Of a DNA stretch of 39,584 nucleotides, positions 32,191-39,584 are shown piece after piece. The notes under the pieces were generated by a model. The model did not search any database, had not been told where the DNA came from, and saw nothing but the letters and a program-made list of their open reading frames with translations. Source of the stretch: Akkermansiaceae bacterium UBA1518 (GTDB lineage Bacteria > Verrucomicrobiota > Verrucomicrobiia > Verrucomicrobiales > Akkermansiaceae); NCBI GenBank assembly GCA_002323895.1, contig DCQM01000106.1:1-39584 (forward strand), written 5' to 3'. Every line of letters begins with the position of its first letter. Position 1 is the stretch's first letter. Made by a program: the position numbers and the translations under genes.

Positions 32191-32290
32191 GAATTTTCTG
32201 GGCTGGACCCTAGCGGCTCTCCACCGCTTTTCAACGCGAGCTTTTAAATTTTCTATTCACTCGACCTCATGGCATCATCCCACGGCTAAA

Positions 32291-33496
32291 ATGAAGCTTT
32301 TCCTCCTTATTCTCAGCACCCTCTCAGCTTGGTCCGATTGGTCCCAATGGCGTGGCCCCAAGGGCAATGGAAACTTTGATCACGAAACCCATTGGTCCCA
32401 CAAATGGCCCACCTCAGGCCCCAATACACTCTGGGCAGCCAAGGTTCACACTGGCTATTCAGGCATCGCGGTGAGTGAGAATCGCGCCTACACACTGGGC
32501 AACTTTGAAGGCGACGACCTTATCCAATGCCTCAATGTCACCACCGGCCAACTAATCTGGAGCGAAAAATATCCACAGGACTTAATTCCAAAATACAATC
32601 CCGGTGGTCCCAATGCCCCACCGGTCATCGAGGACAAGTGGCTCTATACGTTCAGCAAACAAGGCCTCGTTTCCTCACGCGATAAAGCTACCGGGAAATC
32701 TCGCTGGACCACCAACATCGCAACTGCTGCAAGAGCGCCAATGCCAACTTGGGGCTTCTCCTCCGCTCCCGTTATCATCGGCGATCGTCTCTTTCTAAAC
32801 GCTAACACCTTCGGCATCGCGCTCGATAAAAATACCGGCGAGGTGCTTTGGAATTCACCTCCATTCTCCGGTGGATATGCCGCCGCCGTTCCCCTTAATT
32901 GCCGAGATCAAGCAGCCATTGCTATTTTTGGAAATAAAATCATGCATGTTGTTTCGCAAGCTGATGGCAAAGTTCTCTGGCAGGTCGACTGGCCCACCCG
33001 CTTAGGCGAAAATTCCGCCGACCCTCTCGTCATTGGAAACAAGCTCTATCTCTCCTCGTGGTGGGGTGAGGGGGCGGCCCTCTTCGATCCCAACCTAGAT
33101 TCCACCAAGCCCATCTGGACCAACAAAGAGTTCCAAAACCACATCAACCCCCCTGTTTTCCACGAGGGCCACCTTTATGGCTTCGACGGCCCCGTTCATA
33201 AAAAGAAAATCAAATCGTTCCTCCGCTGCCTCGATATCAAGACCGGCAAGACAATCTGGTCCCAACCCAACCTCCGTGGCTCACTCATTCTCTCGAATGG
33301 CAAGCTGATCATCCTTACCGGGAATGGCAGCTTGATCGTTGCCAAAGCAAGCCCAGAAGGCTTCGAGGAATTTGCCCGCCACGATGGCCTTGGCAAACGG
33401 ACCTGGACACCTCCACTCCTTCACGAAAGCAAGCTATTCATCCGCGACGCTGACGGCACCGCAACGTGCCTCGAGCTTAGAAAGAATTCCCCCTGA
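32291..33496 (+). CDS. secreted PQQ-type beta-propeller protein
   Basis: Exported propeller of 401 residues with a short signal peptide (KLFLLILSTLSAWS) and the WSQWRGPKGNGNF opening typical of this group. Blade motifs such as NVTTGQLIWSEKY, DKATGKSRWTT, DKNTGEVLWNS, QADGKVLWQVDW and DIKTGKTIWSQ recur about every 45-50 residues. No catalytic motif is seen. These proteins are abundant in Verrucomicrobia and Planctomycetes and their ligands are mostly unknown. It faces the alcohol dehydrogenase gene across 100 bp and converges with the LuxC-like gene (45 bp between stops). Confidence 0.8.
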   Translation: MKLFLLILSTLSAWSDWSQWRGPKGNGNFDHETHWSHKWPTSGPNTLWAAKVHTGYSGIAVSENRAYTLGNFEGDDLIQCLNVTTGQLIWSEKYPQDLIPKYNPGGPNAPPVIEDKWLYTFSKQGLVSSRDKATGKSRWTTNIATAARAPMPTWGFSSAPVIIGDRLFLNANTFGIALDKNTGEVLWNSPPFSGGYAAAVPLNCRDQAAIAIFGNKIMHVVSQADGKVLWQVDWPTRLGENSADPLVIGNKLYLSSWWGEGAALFDPNLDSTKPIWTNKEFQNHINPPVFHEGHLYGFDGPVHKKKIKSFLRCLDIKTGKTIWSQPNLRGSLILSNGKLIILTGNGSLIVAKASPEGFEEFARHDGLGKRTWTPPLLHESKLFIRDADGTATCLELRKNSP

Positions 33497-33541
33497 TCTC
33501 CTAAACGGCAGACCAAGAAATCACTCTCCTTCGATCGAAAG

Positions 33542-34954
33542 CTACCCTGCAACTGACAAATCCCCTTGGATCGCCCGACGCCGGTAGAGAAACTCGAAGA
33601 GATTCCCCTCGTGTGGCTGCTCCCACTGGACACGATTTGTCGGGAACGGTCCAATGTTGAGACGCTCGATATCCGGACTTAGCATGAGATCCTGGATCCA
33701 ATCCTTGTTCTCGGTGAAAGCACTCACCACAAGAGTTTCACCAATATTGGCCAACATCTCCCCCTGGGGCATTTCCACAATACTTGCGTAGGGAAACATG
33801 AACTCGGTATTCGCCAACTGATGATCTTTATCATCACACGCAACCAAGGTTGGGCAAAGATAGGTCTGGTCGAAAGCCTCAACCCTTCGACTACCGCCAC
33901 GATGGCCTGCCGTCGCATCACGGGCCCCCTCTTCTTTGAGAAGGTCATCAATCATTCCGTCAATTCCCTCTGCCAAGGAAGTATTTGCGAAGCCACAAAG
34001 AAGAGCGTCAGAATCATCGCGGGCCAGAGGCTTGATCTCTGCTAGCTTTGCCGCTAATGCCTCCGCGATTTCATCACAATGGGAAGGGACTAAAATTGCG
34101 GAAGTGTTGATACAGCTTCGACCTCCGTTAGCCGAAATCGAAGTCACAAGGACATCAAGAAACTCCTCCCAGCGATCGATATAGTCTTCGCCGATCAAAA
34201 TCTTTGAACGCCCGGTTCCGTGAACCTGAATATTCTTGAACGGAGCATATTTTCGAACCGTGACATCCGAACCAAAGGAGATCCCAGCACCACAAGAAGT
34301 GAGCAATGTGTCACCTCCCTCGTGAGTCGTTGGATAGTAACCAAAGGCCTCCTTTGGGAACCCTGCCTCGATCATAGCCTGCACGATCCGGAGAGGAGTA
34401 AAGGGATCTTCACGACCCGGCTTCAAAAGAACAGGTATTTTCATCACTAGCGCAGGGAGCCAGAGTGAATTCACCGCCGGAGCATTACTCGGAAGCGACA
34501 CTCCAAGTGAGCTTGTGGTCGGGTAGTAGTTGACCTCCAAGCCACCGACCGAAGTAATCCCTTTGTCAAAGATCTCCAGAGGCATTCCTCGGGTCAGCCC
34601 TCCGATAACAGTGCGGATTTGTGACATCGCTGCATGGATCTTTCCCATGTTCATCTTCACTAAAGTATGCGGAAGACGAGTCAGCGCAGAAAGTGATTCA
34701 ACATAATCGTCAGGGCCCTGCACCGAGTCACCACAAGGCAATTCGGCATTCATGAAGAGCTCCGCTGCATTCTCGCAATAATCCGCAAGCGTATCCGCCG
34801 GAATGGCATCAAGGGCAGCTTTCGATTCGCTGATGCGCAAGAGATCACGCCGGATCAAACCCGGGTTCGCAGTGTGCGTCATCAGATTTTCGTTGAGCTC
34901 AACTAAATCAGCAGACTCGTAAGATTCGCCGAGGCGTAGGATGGGAATTTGCAT
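33542..34954 (-). CDS. LuxC-like acyl reductase (aldehyde dehydrogenase superfamily)
   Basis: Cytoplasmic ALDH-fold enzyme of 470 residues. The middle and C-terminal parts carry the pattern of fatty-acyl reductase LuxC: LPSNAPAVNSLWLPALVMKIPVLLKP, DPFTPLRI, GSDVTVRKY and HGTGRSKILIGED, with candidate nucleophile Cys281 in NGGRSCINTS. The length also fits LuxC (about 480). Such enzymes take an acyl group from a thioester or a partner ligase and reduce it with NADPH to the aldehyde. The gene follows the AMP-forming ligase gene by 11 bp, matching the LuxE-LuxC partnership. It may equally be an ordinary aldehyde dehydrogenase working in the oxidative direction. No luciferase gene is present. Confidence 0.65.
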   Translation of the reverse strand: MQIPILRLGESYESADLVELNENLMTHTANPGLIRRDLLRISESKAALDAIPADTLADYCENAAELFMNAELPCGDSVQGPDDYVESLSALTRLPHTLVKMNMGKIHAAMSQIRTVIGGLTRGMPLEIFDKGITSVGGLEVNYYPTTSSLGVSLPSNAPAVNSLWLPALVMKIPVLLKPGREDPFTPLRIVQAMIEAGFPKEAFGYYPTTHEGGDTLLTSCGAGISFGSDVTVRKYAPFKNIQVHGTGRSKILIGEDYIDRWEEFLDVLVTSISANGGRSCINTSAILVPSHCDEIAEALAAKLAEIKPLARDDSDALLCGFANTSLAEGIDGMIDDLLKEEGARDATAGHRGGSRRVEAFDQTYLCPTLVACDDKDHQLANTEFMFPYASIVEMPQGEMLANIGETLVVSAFTENKDWIQDLMLSPDIERLNIGPFPTNRVQWEQPHEGNLFEFLYRRRAIQGDLSVAG

Positions 34955-34965
34955 GGCTTTAAGTC

Positions 34966-36036
34966 TTAGTAAACACCTTCAATCACTGCTTTCGTCCCGC
35001 TCTGGAAAGGTCGGACATCGCCGACTCCATCCCACGGAAATTCTTCGCACTCGGGACGACGGATCGCTTCGTCACGCTCTAGGAACCTTGGAACAAAAAA
35101 CTCCTTCGTCATCGTTGTCAGCTCAACCCGACCGTATTCGCCATAGTCGACAACCTTTGTTGAATCGTCTGGATCAACAACTCGCAAAATCGCTCGTGGC
35201 TGCGGGGCATAGTAGGTCAGGGAGTACTCTCCTGGTCCCCGCTTCTTAGAAATCGCGAGACCCATCAGAGTATTTCCGTAAGTCGGGGCATAGTTTATTT
35301 TCCCCTCAAGAACCTCTTCTTGGATGAATTTTACATATTGTGGAGTCATTGTTGTCCCCCCAGCAAAAACACCGCGGATTCCTGCATCAGCGAGCGACAT
35401 CCGTAACGAAAGGCTCTCGAGCAAGCGAGGGGTAGTAAAAATACATTTGATATCACGATGGCGGATAATTGTCACAGCCTGATCAATGACATGCTCTTGG
35501 TAAGCCTTAGCCATCTGCATTTCGCCCATCCCGATCAGCCGCTTTACCCAGCGGGGATCGAGATCGATGAAGTAACATGCACCACCACGAATATTGGCAA
35601 GGTGCTCGATCGCCATACGCAAACGACGTGGGCCGGTCGGCCCTACCATCAGCCAGTTAGCACCTTGCGGGAAAAAATCCGGGCCGTAGTGCTCGGAAAA
35701 CTCAGTGTAGTCAGTTTTGTAGTCTTCCCAACCGATCCGCTGCTTCGGCATGCCGGTGGTTCCCCCCGTCTCAAAAACGTTGTAGGGGCGGCCTTCATAG
35801 GCTTTCGGAATAAACTTAGCCGGATCCTCTTTTCGCAGGACCTCATCATCAAAATTATCAAAGTAAAGCATATCCGCGAAGGTTTGCACCTTCTCGCGAG
35901 GATCCCAGCCAGCACTCTTTGCCCAGTCCAACCAGTAGGGGCAACCGGTCTCAGGTGAAAAGTGCCAGTTGATCAATTCTTTGGTATTGGAATCAACTTG
36001 CGCGCGGGCTTCTTCTACGGTTAGGGAGGAACTCAT
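34966..36036 (-). CDS. AMP-forming acyl ligase (PaaK/LuxE-like)
   Basis: Adenylate-forming enzyme of 356 residues, about the size of LuxE and smaller than PaaK. The ATG at 36036 is chosen over a TTG two codons upstream. The phosphate-binding loop is TGGTTGMPK (90-98); later landmarks are IFTTPRLLESLS, FAGGTTMT, APTYGNTLMG and a YGEYGRVELTT segment. A small C-terminal domain is reduced or missing compared with PaaK. One Cys lies near the C-terminus (RRPECEEF), where LuxE carries its acyl-accepting Cys; whether it is equivalent cannot be told here. It is placed between a MATE gene (81 bp upstream) and the LuxC-like gene (11 bp downstream), so it probably activates an acid for that reductase. 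Confidence 0.7.
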   Translation of the reverse strand: MSSSLTVEEARAQVDSNTKELINWHFSPETGCPYWLDWAKSAGWDPREKVQTFADMLYFDNFDDEVLRKEDPAKFIPKAYEGRPYNVFETGGTTGMPKQRIGWEDYKTDYTEFSEHYGPDFFPQGANWLMVGPTGPRRLRMAIEHLANIRGGACYFIDLDPRWVKRLIGMGEMQMAKAYQEHVIDQAVTIIRHRDIKCIFTTPRLLESLSLRMSLADAGIRGVFAGGTTMTPQYVKFIQEEVLEGKINYAPTYGNTLMGLAISKKRGPGEYSLTYYAPQPRAILRVVDPDDSTKVVDYGEYGRVELTTMTKEFFVPRFLERDEAIRRPECEEFPWDGVGDVRPFQSGTKAVIEGVY

Positions 36037-36117
36037 GGTCAATAACTGAAAAACTTACTCCCTGAGAAGTAACCTAACAGTGAAAAGCCGCAAGAAGGAG
36101 TTTTTGTAAATACCTCG

Positions 36118-37455
36118 TTACCTCAAATTCGGACCCGAGGTCATCTTCCACGCCCGTGACCCCAAAAGAGAGGCCGCCATAATCAATCCAACACTCAGAC
36201 CCCACCAAACTCCTGCCGTTCCCACTCCGCAAAAGAAGGCCAAATAAATTCCAAAAGGCACCCCGAACAACCAGTGCGAAGCAAACATGATAAGAGCCGG
36301 TATTTTGACATCATCCATCCCCCGCAGAACACCAGACGATAAAATCTGGGAATGATCCGAAACCTGGAAAATAGCCGCGATCCAAAGCAAACCTACGACA
36401 ATTTTCATCGGCTCCACTTCGCTCACAAAACTTGACGCTAGATTTTCGTCGAAAATCAAAAAGACGCCTACAAAAAACAACGAAACCACCAAACCCATCA
36501 ACCACCCGCTCAATACGATCGGCCTCATCCGCTCAAATTTCCGTGCTCCCTTCGCTTCACCAATCTGCACCGTTAAGGCCATCGATAGCCCTAAGGGAAC
36601 CATAAAGGTCGTCGCCACACACATAATAGCGACTTGGTGAGCCGCCAAAGCCGCCGCCCCAAAACTCCCGACCAGAAGAGCCGCCATCACAAAAGCACTG
36701 ATCTCGGCCGAGACCTGAAGGCTCGCTGGCCACGCAATTTTCCAAAACGAAACCAACTCTTTACGGTCTGATTTTAAAAACCACCGATGAGGTGCCCAAG
36801 CTTTCAAATCCGAGCTGAAACGACACCAGAGCATAACCCCAATCATCGTCGCCAGCCTTGCCAGTAAGGTTGCTAAGCCTGCTCCTTCCAGCTCCATCCT
36901 TGGTGCTCCCCAATTTCCATCAATGAACAACCAGTTCAAAAAAACATTCAAAAAGACTCCCGCTAGAACGATCCAGAACACAGGCCAAGGCTTCGCCATC
37001 CCGTCCGAATGATTGCGCACTGCCATCGTGATGATGGCTGGAGTCATCGAAGCACTTACCAAAAGATAAAATCCGGGTAATCGATCTACAACCTCTGGAT
37101 CCTGGCCCAAAAAAGAAATCAACGGCAGACTCAACCAACTGACAATAAATGTAGCTACCCCCAGCACCAAACTGAGCAAGAATCCATCACGCAAAGCAGC
37201 CTTCGCCTGCTGTGGATCTTCCGCGCCACGCGCCTGTGAAACCTTTACAGATACCGCGATCGCAATTCCAATTCCCAACATGAGTGGAAGATGTAAAATT
37301 GAATGCGCTAGCGTCGAGGCGGCCAGCTCAACTGTCCCAATTTTACCGATCATATAGGTATCAACCAGACCCATGAGCATTTGGCTGACCTGCCCAGCCA
37401 TCAAAGGAAGCGCAAGGACTAAGGTCGCCCGCCCCTCGCGAACGATAGAAGTCAT
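36118..37455 (-). CDS. MATE family efflux transporter (NorM-like)
   Basis: Inner-membrane exporter of 445 residues with twelve predicted spans. The ATG at 37455 is preferred over a TTG six codons earlier. The opening LALPLMAGQVSQMLMGLVDTYMIGKIG is characteristic of the NorM group (LPLMAGQVSQMLMGLVDTY), as are the HQVAIMCVATTFMVPLGLS stretch and SDHSQILSSGVLRGMDD in the second half. It differs clearly from the other MATE protein in this window, so the two are not a recent duplication. It is third in a run of five minus-strand genes and precedes the ligase-reductase pair, so it may export their product. Confidence 0.88.
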   Translation of the reverse strand: MTSIVREGRATLVLALPLMAGQVSQMLMGLVDTYMIGKIGTVELAASTLAHSILHLPLMLGIGIAIAVSVKVSQARGAEDPQQAKAALRDGFLLSLVLGVATFIVSWLSLPLISFLGQDPEVVDRLPGFYLLVSASMTPAIITMAVRNHSDGMAKPWPVFWIVLAGVFLNVFLNWLFIDGNWGAPRMELEGAGLATLLARLATMIGVMLWCRFSSDLKAWAPHRWFLKSDRKELVSFWKIAWPASLQVSAEISAFVMAALLVGSFGAAALAAHQVAIMCVATTFMVPLGLSMALTVQIGEAKGARKFERMRPIVLSGWLMGLVVSLFFVGVFLIFDENLASSFVSEVEPMKIVVGLLWIAAIFQVSDHSQILSSGVLRGMDDVKIPALIMFASHWLFGVPFGIYLAFFCGVGTAGVWWGLSVGLIMAASLLGSRAWKMTSGPNLR

Positions 37456-37485
37456 AACGCGGTCATATCCCAAGACACCGAAAGC

Positions 37486-38397
37486 TCAAGATTGAACCGA
37501 GGCTTGAGAGCACAACTGCTTTCGGCTTCTCCAAAGCAGCCAAGATAGCCAAAATGGAATCGCCCAATGTGCAGTTCGAACCATCGCCTCGGCAAACCAA
37601 GGGTCCATTCCGTTGTAAGGAAGAGTCTCATTATAATTAGCCAGAATGCGAGCTAGAGCGGTCGCTCCACCCCAACAGAACATATAGAAAAGACCGGCCC
37701 AACGAGTCCGTCGGAATAAAACAAAAGGGACGACCAAAAAATCAAGCCACCCAAAGATTTTCAAAAACCGGAGACTTCCACCCTCCGAAAGCGATAAAAT
37801 ATCGGTTGTCATCATCTGAAAATGCAGGGGGACGCTGTAATAACCAACGGCATAAAGTCCGTGTCCCATGAAGGTCACCGCCGTCGCAATCATTAGTAAC
37901 CATCTCACAATAGCCCCGCGTTTTGGCGCATTGGGAGACTTCCGGCCGAGGGAAATTAATAATGCCAACGGGACAAAGATTTGGAGGATATGCTCCATAG
38001 CCATGCCCACCTGCATGTCTTTCGCCACCCAACGGGAAAAACCATCAAGAATCAGAATCAAAGTTGCTGGAATAAGAAACCAACGTAGCCAGCGCAGACG
38101 AGAAAATCCCGCAATCCAAGGAATGAGAGAAGAAACGATAAGGAAAATCCCGAGTCGTTCGAGCGTAGGAGTAATCCATTGATCCGAGGTTCGAGCAAAA
38201 TGGCTCCACGTCACATCATAATTTTTGAGAACCGGTGCCCACCACTTCTCCTCCCAAATCAGCTCACGAATTGGACTGTCCCAGCGCCACGTTAACCAGC
38301 CACGGGCTAGAAAAGTAACACTCACGATAAATTGCAGGATTCCCAGAGAGAACCGATCAAGCCATGTCACCGTTTCCTTCCCCTCTGAATCATCCAT
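37486..38397 (-). CDS. multi-spanning membrane protein of unknown function
   Basis: Inner-membrane protein of 303 residues with about eight predicted spans, rich in Trp and Arg at the membrane edges. I do not recognise the family with confidence. The arrangement of two four-helix halves, each starting with a Gly-rich span (LQFIVSVTFLARGWL and LLMIATAVTFMGHGLYAVG), suggests an internal duplication resembling DoxX-type proteins. The ATG at 38397 lies 8 bp after the stop of the metallophosphoesterase gene and its own stop is 30 bp before the MATE gene, so it belongs to the same transcript. No catalytic motif is evident. Confidence 0.6.
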   Translation of the reverse strand: MDDSEGKETVTWLDRFSLGILQFIVSVTFLARGWLTWRWDSPIRELIWEEKWWAPVLKNYDVTWSHFARTSDQWITPTLERLGIFLIVSSLIPWIAGFSRLRWLRWFLIPATLILILDGFSRWVAKDMQVGMAMEHILQIFVPLALLISLGRKSPNAPKRGAIVRWLLMIATAVTFMGHGLYAVGYYSVPLHFQMMTTDILSLSEGGSLRFLKIFGWLDFLVVPFVLFRRTRWAGLFYMFCWGGATALARILANYNETLPYNGMDPWFAEAMVRTAHWAIPFWLSWLLWRSRKQLCSQASVQS

Positions 38398-38405
38398 TGC
38401 CTCGC

Positions 38406-39584
38406 TTAGTCCGCCGGAATTTTCAGGACCTCATCCCCTCCGTTCGGAGCCCAAAGTTTGAGGCCTTTTGGGTTGCGATAGGGGTTTTTAGGATCCACTT
38501 GGCCGACTTGAGCCACGTTTCCCACCTTGACTGTCTTATCAAAGATTGCCCCGGGTGTAACATGAATCCAATCGAAGCCGTTAAAAGCCGCCGTGCCAAC
38601 CGTCCAAGAGTAATTAACATCAGCCTTACGAAGCGGGGCTCCCCAGCATCCCTCACCAAGATAAACGGTCGCATTAGGATCGTTTGGCGCCGCCTTGAAA
38701 TCCTCCCCACCTCCAGTGAAAGGTTTGAGCGGAAGAGTCCTTTTCATGACATGGGAGTCAGATTCCATAACGAGGTCAAAGCCTGCTCTATAAAATGTTT
38801 CGGCCCACTTATAGGAATTCCGGCCAAGCGCCTTTCCGCTTGTGTGGGGACGCATCGGCTTGTGGTAACCAGCCACCAAATGAGTTATCCCTTGGGCATT
38901 CTTTTCCAAATCAGATCTCAGCCAATTTCCCTGACTCCCATCTGCCGGAATCTCGCTATTCAAAATATAATAGCGAAAGAGGCCACTCCCGATATTGAAA
39001 GCTCCATAGGAATCCTTGGACGTCCCAAAATGAGAAGGAATACTCTCAGGCCTCGACTCGTGATTTCCGCGATGCGGTACGATGGGTAGAAGCTGACCCG
39101 AATCACTCATCGTAAGCTGCCAGTCATCAAGCCAGTCGTTCCACCCTTCGGCATTGTCGCTACTAATCATGTCACCAGTGAAGGCCACAAAAAGCGGCGA
39201 AAGCTTTCGACACATCGTATTGGCAGCCTGACGGATATCTCTAAAATTTCGCGAGTCTCCTCCGCAAATAAAAGTAAATGACTTTGGCAGCTTGGGAGCT
39301 GTTCGAAAGTAGAAAAGACGACTCACCCCCGCACCATCGCCAAGACACATATAATACCAACTGTCGGGCTTAAGATTTCCCAAGGTTACCATGCAGTTCC
39401 TCATCCCGTCGTATTCCACCACACGGTCCACTTCCTTCCGCTCGGTATATTTTGACTTATTGCGGCCCTCATTTTTAAGGCCGTAATAGAGAGTCGCCGG
39501 ATCTCCCTCCAGTTGATTCCAAACGAAGGTCGCCGTCGTCGTCGGATCTTCAAACCACACCAAGCGATATTTCTCAGTCTTGGA
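38406..39584 (-). CDS. metallophosphoesterase with N-terminal Fn3-like domain, 5' end cut by window edge
   Basis: The frame is open at base 39584, so the start and any signal peptide lie outside; about 392 residues are visible. The first 95 residues form a fibronectin-III-like domain as in purple acid phosphatases (RLVWFEDPTTTATFVW). The metal-site motifs follow: GGDSR, FTGDMI, HRGNHES and AGYHKP. The last motif is ESDSHVMKR where GHVHxYER is usual, so an Asp stands where the first His would be. The Tyr that gives purple acid phosphatases their colour is missing after GDM. It is probably a secreted phosphomonoesterase or phosphodiesterase. It opens the visible part of a five-gene minus-strand run. 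Confidence 0.82.
   Translation of the reverse strand, partial: SKTEKYRLVWFEDPTTTATFVWNQLEGDPATLYYGLKNEGRNKSKYTERKEVDRVVEYDGMRNCMVTLGNLKPDSWYYMCLGDGAGVSRLFYFRTAPKLPKSFTFICGGDSRNFRDIRQAANTMCRKLSPLFVAFTGDMISSDNAEGWNDWLDDWQLTMSDSGQLLPIVPHRGNHESRPESIPSHFGTSKDSYGAFNIGSGLFRYYILNSEIPADGSQGNWLRSDLEKNAQGITHLVAGYHKPMRPHTSGKALGRNSYKWAETFYRAGFDLVMESDSHVMKRTLPLKPFTGGGEDFKAAPNDPNATVYLGEGCWGAPLRKADVNYSWTVGTAAFNGFDWIHVTPGAIFDKTVKVGNVAQVGQVDPKNPYRNPKGLKLWAPNGGDEVLKIPAD

Noticed and set aside
32212..32231. Small hairpin AGCGG/CCGCT followed by TTTT between the alcohol dehydrogenase and propeller genes
   Set aside because: It is in a divergent promoter region with no upstream plus-strand gene, the stem is only 5 bp and the T-run only four; chance is likely.
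33530..33539. Palindrome TTCGATCGAA between convergent genes
   Set aside because: It has no loop and no T-tract, so it is not a terminator; 10-base palindromes of this kind are expected by chance.
35458..35958. 166-codon plus-strand frame inside the AMP-ligase gene
   Set aside because: Antisense to a frame with a full phosphate-binding loop; no start signal or family features.
28473..37455. Possibility that the two MATE genes are a recent duplication
   Set aside because: Their N-termini, loops and lengths differ too much; they belong to different MATE subgroups.
1..39584. Search for CRISPR arrays, tRNA or rRNA genes, transposases, phage genes and long direct repeats
   Set aside because: None seen on either strand by eye. 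Nearly all of the window is covered by ordinary protein genes with short gaps.

Overview
The window looks like a chromosomal segment from a Verrucomicrobiota bacterium, probably of the Verrucomicrobiae/Verrucomicrobiales. I infer this from protein content only: a very large Verru_Chthon-cassette-A-like pseudopilin, DUF1080 (3-keto-disaccharide hydrolase) proteins, a sulfatase, a CBM9/DUF5916 barrel, and three PQQ-type beta-propeller proteins in 40 kb. I see no IS element, phage gene, CRISPR array, tRNA or rRNA, and no boundary that marks an island.

Layout. At 1-4455 (minus), an MsbA-like ABC exporter, a propeller protein with EF-hand loops and an RND-type membrane-fusion protein (cut by the left edge) form a probable operon. 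At 4685-10803 there is a glycan-type group: a DUF5916 outer-membrane barrel, a DUF1080 protein, and a divergent DUF1080-sulfatase-helical-repeat fusion. At 10966-16250 a secreted trypsin-like protease, RNase HI, a YcxB-like protein, an orphan secreted protein, citrate synthase and TsaB follow. At 16397-21172 there are a PHP-domain protein, an overlapping three-gene operon (DUF3147-like, DUF2891-like, PaaK-like ligase) and a lysozyme-like lipoprotein. At 21185-27167 a tandem pair of thioredoxin-fold proteins without CxxC lies downstream of the 1211-residue pseudopilin, with a clear intrinsic terminator between them. At 27473-33496 an alkyltransferase gene and a MATE exporter diverge, followed by two propeller proteins flanking an iron-type alcohol dehydrogenase. 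At 33542-39584 (minus) there is a tightly spaced run: metallophosphoesterase, multi-spanning membrane protein, second MATE exporter, AMP-forming ligase and LuxC-like acyl reductase.

How the parts may work together. The ligase and reductase could activate a carboxylic acid and reduce it to an aldehyde, and the nearby alcohol dehydrogenase could make the alcohol; the MATE protein in the same run could export the substrate or product. This is inference. The most interesting regulatory signal is the leader of the first MATE gene (28366-28472). It has a Shine-Dalgarno-led 14-codon reading frame lying across a terminator-like hairpin with a T-rich tail, the layout expected of ribosome-mediated attenuation of an efflux gene.

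Start codons were revised from the longest reading frame wherever a signal peptide, overlap or SD argued for a different one. About half of the starts inspected lack a recognisable Shine-Dalgarno sequence, so start calls are less certain than the reading frames.
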